Shown piece after piece: positions 10,737 to 19,291 of a DNA stretch of 64,000 bases. Within the stretch, counting starts at the first letter, position 1, and the number at the start of each line of letters is the position of its first letter. The DNA comes from JBEISR01 sp044371425 (GTDB taxonomy: Bacteria > Planctomycetota > Planctomycetia > Pirellulales > Pirellulaceae): NCBI GenBank assembly GCA_044371425.1, contig JBILTR010000024.1:19816-83815 (forward strand), read 5' to 3'. Position numbers and translations under genes: made by a program. The notes beneath the pieces are model-generated. The model was not told where the DNA came from, did not search any database, and saw nothing but the letters and a program-made list of their open reading frames with translations.

Positions 10737-10764
10737 TTTACACCGACTTTGGCAACACTATACT
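10737..10764 (+). promoter_or_regulatory. Sigma-70-type promoter for the glycosyltransferase at 10812
   Basis: TTTACA at 10737-10742 and TATACT at 10759-10764 are separated by 16 bases, in the gap between lysC and the GT2 gene. A start about 7 bases downstream of the -10 would give a ~40-base leader. Confidence 0.5.
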
Positions 10765-10811
10765 GAAACTCTTGTCGTCTTCAGCCATTTGCGATCCCAA
10801 GCGAGTTGTCC

Positions 10812-11795
10812 ATGCGGGTCAGTGTGATCATTCCGGCGTACAATCGGGCTTCGTTTCTTCCCGCCTGCATCGAGTCGATTCGAAAGTGCGGCGAGCCGGA
10901 TGTGGAGATCATCGTCGTCGACGATGGCTCGAAGGATAACACCCGCGAAGTGGTGGAAAGCCTGCAGCCAGGCATCCGCTACATCTTTCAGGAGAATCGC
11001 GGACTCCCTGCGGCTCGCAATACCGGGATCCGGAACAGCTCGGGGAAGTACATCTCCTATCTCGATTCGGACGACACCTGGATTCCAGGAGCTGTGAGAA
11101 CCATCGCCGATCAGCTGGATCGGCATCCGGAAATTGGGATGGTCTACGCCAACGCCAGCGTCGGCAATCCGGAGGATGGATTCCAGGATTGGTTTGAGTA
11201 CACGAAGCGGTCGAGCACTCCCCAGGTGGAGAGCCAGCAGGTCGAGAAGGGCCTGGAGCTATTGGATAGCCCATCGCTTTATCGAGCGTTGCTGAGGATC
11301 AATCTGATCTTTACCGGAGCGGTGATGATCCGCCGCGAACTGGTGTTGTCCGAGGGGATGTTCGATGAGCGATTGAAGACGGGGGAGGACTGGGAAGTTT
11401 GGTTGAGGCTATTGCATCATTGCCGATTCGCTAGAAGTCATCTGCCGATGGCGGTCTATCTGAAGCACGATGGTGCGATGACAGCCGACAGTAGCTTCAT
11501 GCAGCGCTCCTGGATTGAGGCTATTCGATTGCATTTGGAGAAGGCGACTGGCTTGCCGATTGGTCCAGAAGATCGTGTGTTGGCCGAACGGAAGCTAACG
11601 GATTTGCTTCGGGGATTCGCATGGGATACTTTTGCGATCGGAAGATATGCGGAAGCGAAGAAGCATTTTCGTGCCCTGATGCAGCAAGAGGGTTGGAGCC
11701 TGAAGAATCAGGCGATGCTTTGCCTGATGACCTTGCCCCCCTCGTGGGTCGAGGGGCTTCGCAACGCGAGGCGGAAGCTGTTGCGGACCGGCTGA
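10812..11795 (+). CDS. Family 2 glycosyltransferase
   Basis: 327 aa GT-A fold enzyme. VSVIIPAYNRASFLPACIES at the N-terminus, VVDDGSKDNT (nucleotide-sugar binding), NRGLPAARNTGI, and the DxD-type motif YLDSDDTW are the hallmarks. A later acidic motif, GEDWEVWLRL, fits the catalytic-base region. Such enzymes transfer a sugar to a surface polysaccharide, lipid or protein acceptor; specificity is not predictable. No transmembrane segment is seen, so it is likely cytoplasmic or peripheral. ATG 12 bases before VSVIIP is preferred over TTG 10806. Its own promoter separates it from the lysC operon; a family A repeat follows. Confidence 0.9.
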   Translation: MRVSVIIPAYNRASFLPACIESIRKCGEPDVEIIVVDDGSKDNTREVVESLQPGIRYIFQENRGLPAARNTGIRNSSGKYISYLDSDDTWIPGAVRTIADQLDRHPEIGMVYANASVGNPEDGFQDWFEYTKRSSTPQVESQQVEKGLELLDSPSLYRALLRINLIFTGAVMIRRELVLSEGMFDERLKTGEDWEVWLRLLHHCRFARSHLPMAVYLKHDGAMTADSSFMQRSWIEAIRLHLEKATGLPIGPEDRVLAERKLTDLLRGFAWDTFAIGRYAEAKKHFRALMQQEGWSLKNQAMLCLMTLPPSWVEGLRNARRKLLRTG

Positions 11796-11854
11796 GATTC
11801 TTCGCGATGTGGCGATGGGCAACGCGGACAATGTCTTCTACGATTCGCACCCAC

Positions 11855-11940
11855 GTCAGGTAGCCACCGCGGCCACGCGGTGGTTGTCTTCGGCTGACGT
11901 TGTTTCCGGATCATCCGCCATCTGGCGATGGTGGCTAGGG
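11855..11940. repeat. Family A hairpin repeat, isolated copy
   Basis: An 86-bp unit from GTCAGGTAGCCACCGCG to GGTGGCTAGGG with the same two-hairpin layout as the copies at 4.4-4.6 kb. The internal segment has diverged (GTTGTCTTCGGCTGACG). It lies just downstream of the GT2 gene. Confidence 0.8.
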
Positions 11941-12042
11941 GTTGGCGATTCCTTTCATCGACTTTGCTGGCCATACTCGTATTCGATTGCTTGATCCAGA
12001 TTCGAGTCCTTAGTCGCCGAATCCGAGTACGATCGCGATACG

Positions 12043-12078
12043 AAAAAAGCGTGCGTCCGTTCGGGGGACGCACGCTTT
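12043..12078 (-). terminator. Rho-independent terminator of the SUMF1/Gfo-Idh unit
   Basis: A 13-bp perfect stem (12046-12058 with 12066-12078, AAAGCGTGCGTCC arm) with a 7-base loop. Read on the minus strand it ends in a run of six T, 31 bases past the oxidoreductase stop. Confidence 0.88.
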
Positions 12079-12108
12079 GGAGGTATTCCTACTTCGACGG
12101 CTGGCGTC

Positions 12109-13503
12109 TCAGTACTCGGTATCGGTGACCAAACCTGGCTGAGGCACGGGGTATTTGCCATTGTCATCGGCCTTCAGGGGGCTTGGTCCGTTAAGGGTCA
12201 GTTGTTCGATACCAGGGGAGAAATCGTGTTCGCACTGGAGCATGTCATCGAAGGTGATGACCTGTCCGGTGTGGCAGGCCATCCGTCCCATCGAGGTCAC
12301 GATGCTGGCCTTCACGCCGCGTTCGACTTCGTTGTAGGGCTTGTCGTCGCGGATGGCAGCGATCAGGTGATCCCATTCCAGTTGGTATGGATTGGCTTCT
12401 TGGGGTGGATACTGCCATGCGAGGTCCTTGGGGGTCATTCGCTGGCCTTTGTAGATGCGGCACTTGGCAGGGGTATGTCCTGCACTGCTGATGACGGCTA
12501 GGCCCTTGGTGCCATGGGCGTAGCTGGCGAACTCCTGATGGCATCCGGGCATGATCCGGCCCTGGAGATCCATCTTGGAGCCATCTTCGAAGGTGTATTC
12601 GACCGAATAGGTATCGAAGTTCTGGTCGATGTTGTCGCCACGGAAGTGTCGGCCGCCCGATCCCTTCGCTTCGACGGGCCAGGGGTTGGAAAGCTGTGCT
12701 TCCTTCATCCAGCAGCATTCGTCGATATTGTGGATCAGGAAGTCGCTGAAGCCGCCTCCCGAGAGCCACAGGAAGGCGTGGAAGCGAGAGATCTGGTACA
12801 TCAGTTCGCTGACTCCTTCCGGTTTGGGTCCGGTGGCGGCCGAACCGGTGGGGCCCGCCATCCGGTAGGCTCGCATCAGGATGATGTCCCCGATTTCCCC
12901 GCCCGCGATGCGATCGAAAAGTTCTTTTCGGGCGTCGCAGTGTCGGCACATCAGGCCGACGCCTACCTTGAGATTCTTATCGACCGACTTTTTGGCCAAT
13001 TCCAGCATCCGTCGACTTCCTGGGCCGTCGATCGTCACCGGCTTTTCCATGAAGACGTTCAGCCCTTTTTCGATGGCGTAGGAAAAATGGACCCAGCGGA
13101 AGGCTGGGGGAGTCGCCAGGATGACGACGTCGCCTGGTTTGAGTTGGTCCATCGCCTTTTTGTAGGCATCAAACCCGATGTAGCGACGGTCTTCGGGGAC
13201 ATCGACCTTGTCCTTGAAACCGTTGGAGATCTGTTGGTAGCTGCTGCTGAGCTTGTCAGGGAACACGTCGGCCATGGCGACCAGGCGGATCGGTCCGTTG
13301 TTGACGGACAGGGCGTTGGAGGCAGCGCCGGTGCCGCGTCCTCCGCAGCCGACCAGGGCGACCTGGATCGTATTGTCTTCGGCGGCATGGACCGAGCGGG
13401 AGAGAAGGGAAGTGGCGACCAGGGAACCGGCAGTGGCTGCCGTTCCGGAGGTTTGGAGGAAACTACGTCGGCGCATCCCACGCGGGGCATCAGGAGAGGT
13501 CAT
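12109..13503 (-). CDS. Tat-exported Gfo/Idh/MocA family oxidoreductase
   Basis: 464 aa. The N-terminus carries a twin-arginine signal (RRRSFLQTSG, then a hydrophobic stretch ending SVHAAE), so the enzyme is probably exported folded with its cofactor. The Rossmann motif follows (VALVGCGGRGTGAASNAL), then the family signature VFMEKPVTIDG with the conserved EKP lysine and a C-terminal alpha/beta domain. These enzymes oxidise or reduce sugars and inositols with NAD(P). Planctomycetes hold many Tat-exported paralogues; the substrate is unknown. ATG 13503 has an AAAGG Shine-Dalgarno. It lies 77 bases downstream of the SUMF1 gene and probably shares its transcript. Confidence 0.92.
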   Translation of the reverse strand: MTSPDAPRGMRRRSFLQTSGTAATAGSLVATSLLSRSVHAAEDNTIQVALVGCGGRGTGAASNALSVNNGPIRLVAMADVFPDKLSSSYQQISNGFKDKVDVPEDRRYIGFDAYKKAMDQLKPGDVVILATPPAFRWVHFSYAIEKGLNVFMEKPVTIDGPGSRRMLELAKKSVDKNLKVGVGLMCRHCDARKELFDRIAGGEIGDIILMRAYRMAGPTGSAATGPKPEGVSELMYQISRFHAFLWLSGGGFSDFLIHNIDECCWMKEAQLSNPWPVEAKGSGGRHFRGDNIDQNFDTYSVEYTFEDGSKMDLQGRIMPGCHQEFASYAHGTKGLAVISSAGHTPAKCRIYKGQRMTPKDLAWQYPPQEANPYQLEWDHLIAAIRDDKPYNEVERGVKASIVTSMGRMACHTGQVITFDDMLQCEHDFSPGIEQLTLNGPSPLKADDNGKYPVPQPGLVTDTEY

Positions 13504-13580
13504 GGTGTGCCTTTCTTGGTATCAGACAGGAACGATCAGGGAGAATGCGAAACGATCGACGATGGCGAAGGTGCTGTGTC

Positions 13581-14675
13581 CTACTCCACCTTGGGCGTGG
13601 TCCGTTCCTTCTGCACCGGTTCGGACTTATCCCATTTGGCTTGATCTTCTTCGGGTGTAGGAGTCTGCAGGGGACGCACAATGCGAAAGCCAACATGGAG
13701 GGCATCGGTCAGGTACCAGATGCTGACGGGGACCTGGGGATCCTGTGCGATCCAGTCTTCGGTCGAACCTTCCCGAGCGGCGCTGCGGCATTGTTCGGGT
13801 TCCTTGTCCCAGCCACCGCCTCGCACCACGCGTGGGTAGAGCGTCATCGGGATGGCCAGAGGGTCTTTGCGCGTCGTTTCATCGAGTTCGGGGTACCCTT
13901 CTTCGGAGTATTGATCGAGCACCCATTCGGCAACGTTGCCGTGCATGTCGTGGAGTCCCCAGGGATTGGGTTTCTTCTTGCCGACTTTTTTGTAAGCACC
14001 TTCCGAGTTGGCGGCATACCATGCATGTTCGTCCAGGAGGGCAGGGTCGTCTCCGAACGAGTAGGCGGTGGACGTTCCGGCGCGGCAAGCGTACTCCCAT
14101 TCGGCTTCGGTGGGCAGTCGATAGAATCGACCGGTTTTTGCGGTGAGCCATTTGCAGAAGACGCGGGCGGCGTGCTGTGTCATGCAGATGGCCGGGTAGC
14201 CCTTCTTGCCCATGCCGAAGGTCATGTCGGTGTAGGGCTTGGTCGGTTGGCTGATCTGAAAGACATCGGCCAGATCATCGCGGGGGGTTCGAGCAAACTG
14301 GAATTGTTCGCGTCGGTAGATATCCAGATCGGCCATCCAGACTTCATACGCATCCCAGGTGATTTCGAACTTCGACATCCAAAAGGGAGAGATTTCAACA
14401 GTCCGTTGTGGACCTTCGCTGTCGTCTCGTCCTGCCTGGTCGTCGGGGCTGCCCATCTGGAAGCTACCGCCGGGGATCGGCAGCATCTCCACCTTCACCT
14501 CGGTGTGTTCCAGGAGTTCCTTGTACGGCTTCATCGCTTCGGGCGTTGCCGCTTCTGCATCCGGTACTACCACCGCCGGTGGCGGCTCAAACGCCCCGAG
14601 AGGAAGAGTCGATATAGCCAGCAAGAGCAGAGATGTAAAGGAGCCGAGGAGGTTCCTCGGGAGAGGCAAAGGCAT
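13581..14675 (-). CDS. Secreted SUMF1/formylglycine-enzyme-fold protein without the FGE cysteine pair
   Basis: 364 aa from ATG 14675, which starts a clear signal peptide (LLGSFTSLLLLAISTLPLGAF). The SUMF1 domain is evident: MLPIPGGSFQMGSPDD, MSKFEITWDAYEVWM, YPAICMTQHAARVFCKWL, YRLPTEAEWEYACRAG, DMHGNVAEWVLD, RVVRGGGWD and VGFRIVR near the end. True formylglycine-generating enzymes have two closely spaced Cys shortly after the GG motif; here only EQCRSAAR is present, so sulfatase activation looks unlikely. A binding or other enzymatic role of the fold is more plausible. No sulfatase lies nearby. It is cotranscribed with the Gfo/Idh gene. Confidence 0.88.
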   Translation of the reverse strand: MPLPLPRNLLGSFTSLLLLAISTLPLGAFEPPPAVVVPDAEAATPEAMKPYKELLEHTEVKVEMLPIPGGSFQMGSPDDQAGRDDSEGPQRTVEISPFWMSKFEITWDAYEVWMADLDIYRREQFQFARTPRDDLADVFQISQPTKPYTDMTFGMGKKGYPAICMTQHAARVFCKWLTAKTGRFYRLPTEAEWEYACRAGTSTAYSFGDDPALLDEHAWYAANSEGAYKKVGKKKPNPWGLHDMHGNVAEWVLDQYSEEGYPELDETTRKDPLAIPMTLYPRVVRGGGWDKEPEQCRSAAREGSTEDWIAQDPQVPVSIWYLTDALHVGFRIVRPLQTPTPEEDQAKWDKSEPVQKERTTPKVE

Positions 14676-14983
14676 GAACACGAGGTTTTCCTTGGAATGA
14701 AGTCGGCGGGATGTCCGGCCGGGAAGGGCGAAAACTGACTGGTCGTCGGTGGATGCCTTCGTTGGCGCAACGGACCAGGCCACTCCGGGGCGAACTATTT
14801 TACAATGACAGAAACTGGATCGCTTTGCAATGGATACCGAGGAGGGGCGGTTGCTGGCTGCCTGAGGAAAAAGAAGACAATAAGAGGCTTCACGGCGCCT
14901 TCGATCGCCGGAGTCGACCCGGGGGGATGGGGCGAGGTCGCGCGCGAGATGATGGACTAGGGGCCGAAACGAAAGGGATCCGG
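14676..14983. promoter_or_regulatory. Divergent intergenic region between the SUMF1 and apbE genes
   Basis: Must hold both promoters. I see no unambiguous -35/-10 pair. Open frames crossing it are upstream extensions of the flanking genes with no family support. Confidence 0.35.
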
Positions 14984-16177
14984 ATGGGAGATCGGACTGC
15001 CGAGGGGGTGGTTGAGGGCCAAAGGAGGCAGCGGCCACCGATGACGCGCCGCCAGTGGGCCACATTGCTTGGTGGGGGTATGGCGCTGTGGGTCGTCAAG
15101 CCGATCGATCCTGCCAGCGCGGTGACTCGGTTTCTGGACGAAGACCAGATGGCTGGTTATCAGATGATCTTTCCGAGCATGGGGACGCAGGTGACGGTTC
15201 ATGCCTATGGAGATCGCGAGGAGACGATTCGGCATGCCCTGGAAGCGGCTCGGCAGGAAGTCGAACGTCTGGCGGAACTGCTTACCGATTACGACGACGA
15301 CAGCGAGTTATCGCGATTGACGGATGAGGGTCGCGTCGGCCAGTGGTCGACCGTATCGCACGATCTGGACCAGGTGGTCCATGCGGCGGATTGGTGGCAT
15401 CGCACCAGCGATGGGCTTTTCGATATGGGGCTGGGAGCGCTGACGCGACTGTGGCGGGCTGCGCGGAGGAAACAGCAGTTGCCATCTGCCGAAGCGGTGG
15501 CGATGGCCCGTCGGGTCAGCGGCTGGTCGCACGTGGCGTGGGATCGCACTGGCCATCGATTTCGGTTCGACCAAGCGGGGGTGCGGCTGGATGCGGGGGG
15601 AATCGCGAAAGGCTATGTGGTGGATCGAGCCTTTGAGGTGTTGGAAGCGCATGGGGTGCGATCGTGCATGGTCAATGCAGGGGGGAACTTGCGTTGTGGG
15701 GAAGCACCGCCAGGCCGCGCAGGCTGGCGGATTCTCGTCGCCTCGCCCCTGATGCGACCGTTCTCCGATACCAAGAGCAGGGGAGCTACACGCAGCGATC
15801 CACCCGGCAGCCAACGAGAAGGGGACGAACAACCGGATGAGGGAGCTTTGCGGATCGAAGTCGCCAATCGTTCGGTGGCGACTTCGGGGGATCTGCATCA
15901 GTTTCTAGAAGTCGATGGGAAACGCTACAGCCATATCCTCGATCCGCGCACGGGATGGGGCATGGAGGGGATGCACTGCGCGACGGTGATTTGTCCTCTG
16001 GCGATCGATGCCGATGCCATGGCGACGGTGCTGTGCCTTCAGGGGGGAGAGTTAGGGATCGGCTGGGCGCAACAACAGCATGCCCAAGCGACCATCGCCA
16101 GTGTGGTGAAGGGAGAGGCGGGGCAGGCCAATGGTTTGGAACGGCGATCGACCGCAGGGTTCCCACCGGCATCGTGA
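14984..16177 (+). CDS. apbE: FAD:protein FMN transferase (ApbE family)
   Basis: Transfers FMN from FAD covalently to Thr/Ser of target flavoproteins such as Rnf/Nqr subunits. ~397 aa. The N-terminus contains MTRRQWATLLGGG followed by a hydrophobic segment, so export is likely. ApbE motifs in order: FPSMGTQVTVHAYG, LTDYDDDSELSRL, FDMGLGALTRLW, VRLDAGGIAKGYVVDRAF, VNAGGNLRCG, VATSGDLHQF and SHILDPRTGWG, the last two being the Mg/FAD-binding signatures. A ~40-residue low-complexity insertion precedes VATSGD. ATG 14984 has a GAAAGGGAT Shine-Dalgarno; ATG 15041, nearer the signal, is possible. No Rnf/Nqr genes are nearby. Confidence 0.9.
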   Translation: MGDRTAEGVVEGQRRQRPPMTRRQWATLLGGGMALWVVKPIDPASAVTRFLDEDQMAGYQMIFPSMGTQVTVHAYGDREETIRHALEAARQEVERLAELLTDYDDDSELSRLTDEGRVGQWSTVSHDLDQVVHAADWWHRTSDGLFDMGLGALTRLWRAARRKQQLPSAEAVAMARRVSGWSHVAWDRTGHRFRFDQAGVRLDAGGIAKGYVVDRAFEVLEAHGVRSCMVNAGGNLRCGEAPPGRAGWRILVASPLMRPFSDTKSRGATRSDPPGSQREGDEQPDEGALRIEVANRSVATSGDLHQFLEVDGKRYSHILDPRTGWGMEGMHCATVICPLAIDADAMATVLCLQGGELGIGWAQQQHAQATIASVVKGEAGQANGLERRSTAGFPPAS

Positions 16178-16235
16178 TCCGGCCTGATGTTGCGAATCGA
16201 TCGGTTGCCAGTGGGCATAGGGGCAAGGGCTACGG

Positions 16236-16572
16236 ATGCAAGGCTTGCGATGGATCTCTTGCTTCCCTTGGGAGAGTAAAAAAACCGCCTTCACCCTCCC
16301 CGTGGGAGGGTCGCGAGGAACGAGCGGGGAGGGCCTTCTGTTTCCACTCCATCCATCGCGGAACATTCCGCCCGAAAGGACTCATGCGGGGTCCCCCTCC
16401 CCGCTTCGTCGTGCCTCCTCAGCGACCCTCCCTGAGGGAGGGTAAAAAAACCGACTTCACCTTCCCCTTTGGGATACAAGGCTTGCGATGGAGCTCAGGC
16501 TCCCTTAGGGAGGGTGACTGGGTGCTGTGGCCAAGGGCAATTCTTGAGTCGCGGCAGTGAAGCGATCGTAAC
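16236..16572. repeat. Family B repeat with CCCTCCC/GGGAGGG inverted arms, copy 1
   Basis: Starts ATGCAAGGCTTGCGATGGA and ends near GTCGCGGCAGTGAAGCGATCG. The core is an imperfect inverted repeat: GGGAGGGTCGCGAGGAACGA and GCGGGGAGGG on the left, their reverse-complement-like CCCTCCCCGCTTCGTCG and GCGACCCTCCC on the right, ~90 bases apart. A second copy lies at 50984-51243. No ORF with family support is inside; this fits a MITE-like or BIME-like element. It occupies most of the apbE-phosphatase gap. Confidence 0.8.
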
Positions 16573-16596
16573 CTTGGACAAATTCCGGATGGAGCT

Positions 16597-18366
16597 TCAA
16601 TTGGATGCGGGTTGGCGAGCGGCCGCAATTGATTCGGGCTGCACTAGATTCAGGTAGTGCCCGTGGTCGGCCGTGACGATCACCAGCGATTGATCCCAGA
16701 CATTCTTCGCTTCGATCCAGTCGACCACCGCCTGGAATGCCGCATCGCCGGAGAGGACAGCTCCAATCGAATTGTCGAGATTGTTGGAGTGGTTGGCCCA
16801 ATCGACATCGCCAGGTTCGATCAGCAGCCAGAAGCCTTGGGGGGAATTTTCCATCCTCTGGATGGCGGCGCGAGTCATATCTGCCAGCGTCGGATTCTCT
16901 GCCAGATCGGCTGGAGTGTATTTTTCAGTCTTTTCTTTGACGTCTCGCACCGGTTGGTAGTCTCCGTTGGCGGTCTGGAAGGGGAGGTGTCCAAACGAGG
17001 TGCCGAAGTAGCCCAGCAGTCGACTGTCTTCGGCGATCGATTGGCGCACTGCATCTTCCAGGAGCGGAACGGCAGGTTCCCCTGCGGTCCTTTGGACGAC
17101 GCGGTACTTCCCTCCGTGTTCCAGGGAAACTTTTTGGAGGTCGGAATCGGCGAGGTACTTGTTGCCTGGTTCGTAGTTTGCTCCCTGACCAGGATCTCGA
17201 TCGGCCGTGGCTCCCCAACCGGCTCCCAAGACGACGTCCATTCCGGGCAGTGGATTTTGGCGATGCGCGATCGAAGGCAATCCCAGGAGATCGCGGCTGA
17301 GATCTTGATAGTCATCGCGACTGACATTGTGGGCATAGGCCGATGCGGGGGTCGCGTGGCTGATGGGGACGCTGCTGACGACGCCGACCTTCATCTGTCG
17401 CTTGACCTGAGCCCAGTGAGCGATGGTTTCCACCTGTCGAAGATCGTGGGTGACGTTGATGGAGCCGTTGAAGGTCTTGATCCCGGCGGTCATGCTGGTG
17501 GCCGAGGAGGAGGAATCGGTGTAGGCGTGAGGTTGGGATTTCGATCGCCCGATCAGGTAGTCGGGATCCGCAGGCGTGGACCAGGGAAACTGGCCACCAA
17601 GTCGTGGCGCGTAGCCGCCGCGCAGTTTCCAGGGAGTTTTGATCTGCTGTGCGTCGGGATCGACGTCGCAATCGTCTGCGTAGGGGCTGGTGACCATGTA
17701 ACCGAAATCGGTCGAGGTGCCTCGGTAGTCCTGAAAAGCCAACCCCGTGCCGCGCCCCTCTCGATACCGCACGCTGCCTGCTGCGTAGGTGGCAGCGGCC
17801 CAGGTGGTCTGCCAGTCCATGCCATCAAAGACGATCAAGAAGAGGTACTTCTTGCCTCCTTCGATCGCCAGCTTTTGCATCTGGAACAGATCGGTCTGGT
17901 CGAGATACTCGGCGTTCGGATTGAGGGTTTCGTCGGGAAGCTGCCCATAGATCGACTCGATCTTCTCCTGGGAACGGTAGAGGCTGTTCTCTCCCTGGAA
18001 TGGCTGTAACGAGCTTCCGAAAGCGTAGACGGGGATCAATCGGTTGCTGTGGTTGGTCCAGGCGTTGTAGCCCGAGGGTCGGTTGCCCCAGTGGCCCCAT
18101 GGCGCAAAGCTCTTTTCCATCGCTTCGTATTGCAATCGCGCCGCACCATCGCGCCGCAGTTGCTCGAGATCGATCGTTGCTTGATCTTTCCCCTTTTCGT
18201 CCTGGCTTTGGGAGGGCTTGGCATCCTGGCCTGCCGCTGGTGTTGCATCGCTGCAGGAAAGCAGGCCAGCCAGACCGATCGCCACCAGTAGTTGTTTCCA
18301 CCGGCTACTGGCTTGGTCAAGCGAAGGTCTGAGGTGATGACGGACAAAAGGGAAGGGGTGTGTCAT
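16597..18366 (-). CDS. Alkaline phosphatase family lipoprotein
   Basis: ~589 aa from ATG 18366. A signal peptide ends in the lipobox LAGLLSC, so it is probably lipidated and outside the cytoplasmic membrane. Alkaline phosphatase fold motifs: FLIVFDGMDWQTTW (first metal-ligand Asp), DSSSSATSMTAG (nucleophile Ser region, resembling DSAASAT), EPGDVDWANHSNN (metal ligands) and VTADHGHYL (Asp-His-Gly-His). It would hydrolyse phosphomonoesters in the periplasm. Longer than E. coli PhoA (~470 aa), with inserts around residues 200-300. It is a single minus-strand gene behind a family B repeat. The exact substrate class within the superfamily is uncertain. Confidence 0.9.
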   Translation of the reverse strand: MTHPFPFVRHHLRPSLDQASSRWKQLLVAIGLAGLLSCSDATPAAGQDAKPSQSQDEKGKDQATIDLEQLRRDGAARLQYEAMEKSFAPWGHWGNRPSGYNAWTNHSNRLIPVYAFGSSLQPFQGENSLYRSQEKIESIYGQLPDETLNPNAEYLDQTDLFQMQKLAIEGGKKYLFLIVFDGMDWQTTWAAATYAAGSVRYREGRGTGLAFQDYRGTSTDFGYMVTSPYADDCDVDPDAQQIKTPWKLRGGYAPRLGGQFPWSTPADPDYLIGRSKSQPHAYTDSSSSATSMTAGIKTFNGSINVTHDLRQVETIAHWAQVKRQMKVGVVSSVPISHATPASAYAHNVSRDDYQDLSRDLLGLPSIAHRQNPLPGMDVVLGAGWGATADRDPGQGANYEPGNKYLADSDLQKVSLEHGGKYRVVQRTAGEPAVPLLEDAVRQSIAEDSRLLGYFGTSFGHLPFQTANGDYQPVRDVKEKTEKYTPADLAENPTLADMTRAAIQRMENSPQGFWLLIEPGDVDWANHSNNLDNSIGAVLSGDAAFQAVVDWIEAKNVWDQSLVIVTADHGHYLNLVQPESIAAARQPASN

Positions 18367-18655
18367 GGCACCGTGGTCCGCAGGGAAGGATCGGAAGGGG
18401 GGCGAAGGGTGAGTCGGTTTGTCGCCAGGCAAGTCTCCCTCGGCTCCCAAACGAACCAGGAGGGATTCCCGGAATCTCGAAGGATCGATTATGACGCACG
18501 GGACGAAGATTGGGGAGTTAGGGGAGGTCAGGAACAATCGGTTGACCTTTTGGTTTTCCGAGAAGAAAGGTGGTAGAGTAAGCGAAGATGAAGAATCGAT
18601 TGGAAACGTTTTGGGGCGTTCTTTCGGCGACGGTGGAGCAGGGGAGAAGTTCCGG

Positions 18656-19252
18656 ATGAGTCCAACCGATCGGTCCCTGTCGCCTTGCCATGTGCCGCGC
18701 ATGCAGGATGTGTTTGCGTTCTGTCCGCGCTGTGGGGACCGAGCTTCTTCGCAGGGGGCTAGACCATTTGATTGTGCTGGCTGCGGCTTTCGGTTCTTCT
18801 TCGGTCCGGTGGCAGCTGTGGCGGCTATCCTTGAAGATCCTTCGGGGCGGTTGCTGTTCCTGGAGCGGGCGCGCGATCCCGGAAAGGGGCTTCTGGGTCT
18901 TCCGGGTGGTTTCGCCGACCCCGGAGAAACGCTGGAAGAAGCTGTGGCTCGCGAACTGCATGAAGAGACGGGACTCAGCGTTTCCGGCTTGAGTTATCTC
19001 TGTTCCATCCCCAATGGATACATCTATCAGCAGATCGAGATTTCGGTGCTGGATGTTTTCTATGTGGGGCGAGTGGACTCCTTTGAAGGGATTCAGATGC
19101 AAGCCAGCGAGATCGCTTCGACGTTGATCGAGCAACCGACGCCGAAGCTATTGGATCGCATGGCCTTTGCATCCAATCGCAGGGCGGTGGAGCGGTTCAT
19201 GGCCTATCGAGCGGCGTGTTCGGGGGAATCGAGCGGACGGGGCAGAGGGTGA
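18656..19252 (+). CDS. NUDIX hydrolase with N-terminal zinc ribbon
   Basis: ~198 aa. An N-terminal four-Cys zinc ribbon (CPRCGDRA ... CAGCGF) precedes a NUDIX fold with the complete box GGFADPGETLEEAVARELHE followed by ETGLS. The layout recalls NudC/ADP-ribose pyrophosphatase-like enzymes that cleave nucleoside diphosphates linked to a second group; substrate not predictable. ATG 18656 follows GGAGAAGTTCCGG; ATG 18701 (MQDVFAF) just before the ribbon is an alternative. It lies 39 bases upstream of the GT2 gene in the same direction, probably cotranscribed. Confidence 0.9.
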   Translation: MSPTDRSLSPCHVPRMQDVFAFCPRCGDRASSQGARPFDCAGCGFRFFFGPVAAVAAILEDPSGRLLFLERARDPGKGLLGLPGGFADPGETLEEAVARELHEETGLSVSGLSYLCSIPNGYIYQQIEISVLDVFYVGRVDSFEGIQMQASEIASTLIEQPTPKLLDRMAFASNRRAVERFMAYRAACSGESSGRGRG

Positions 19253-19291
19253 TCCTGGCGGGTGGATCGAGCGGAAAGGTGGGGAGATAGG

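Noticed and set aside
11990..12045. Possible tRNA from GATTCGAGTCC near 12,000
   Set aside because: No acceptor stem or anticodon arm can be drawn around the T-loop-like sequence.
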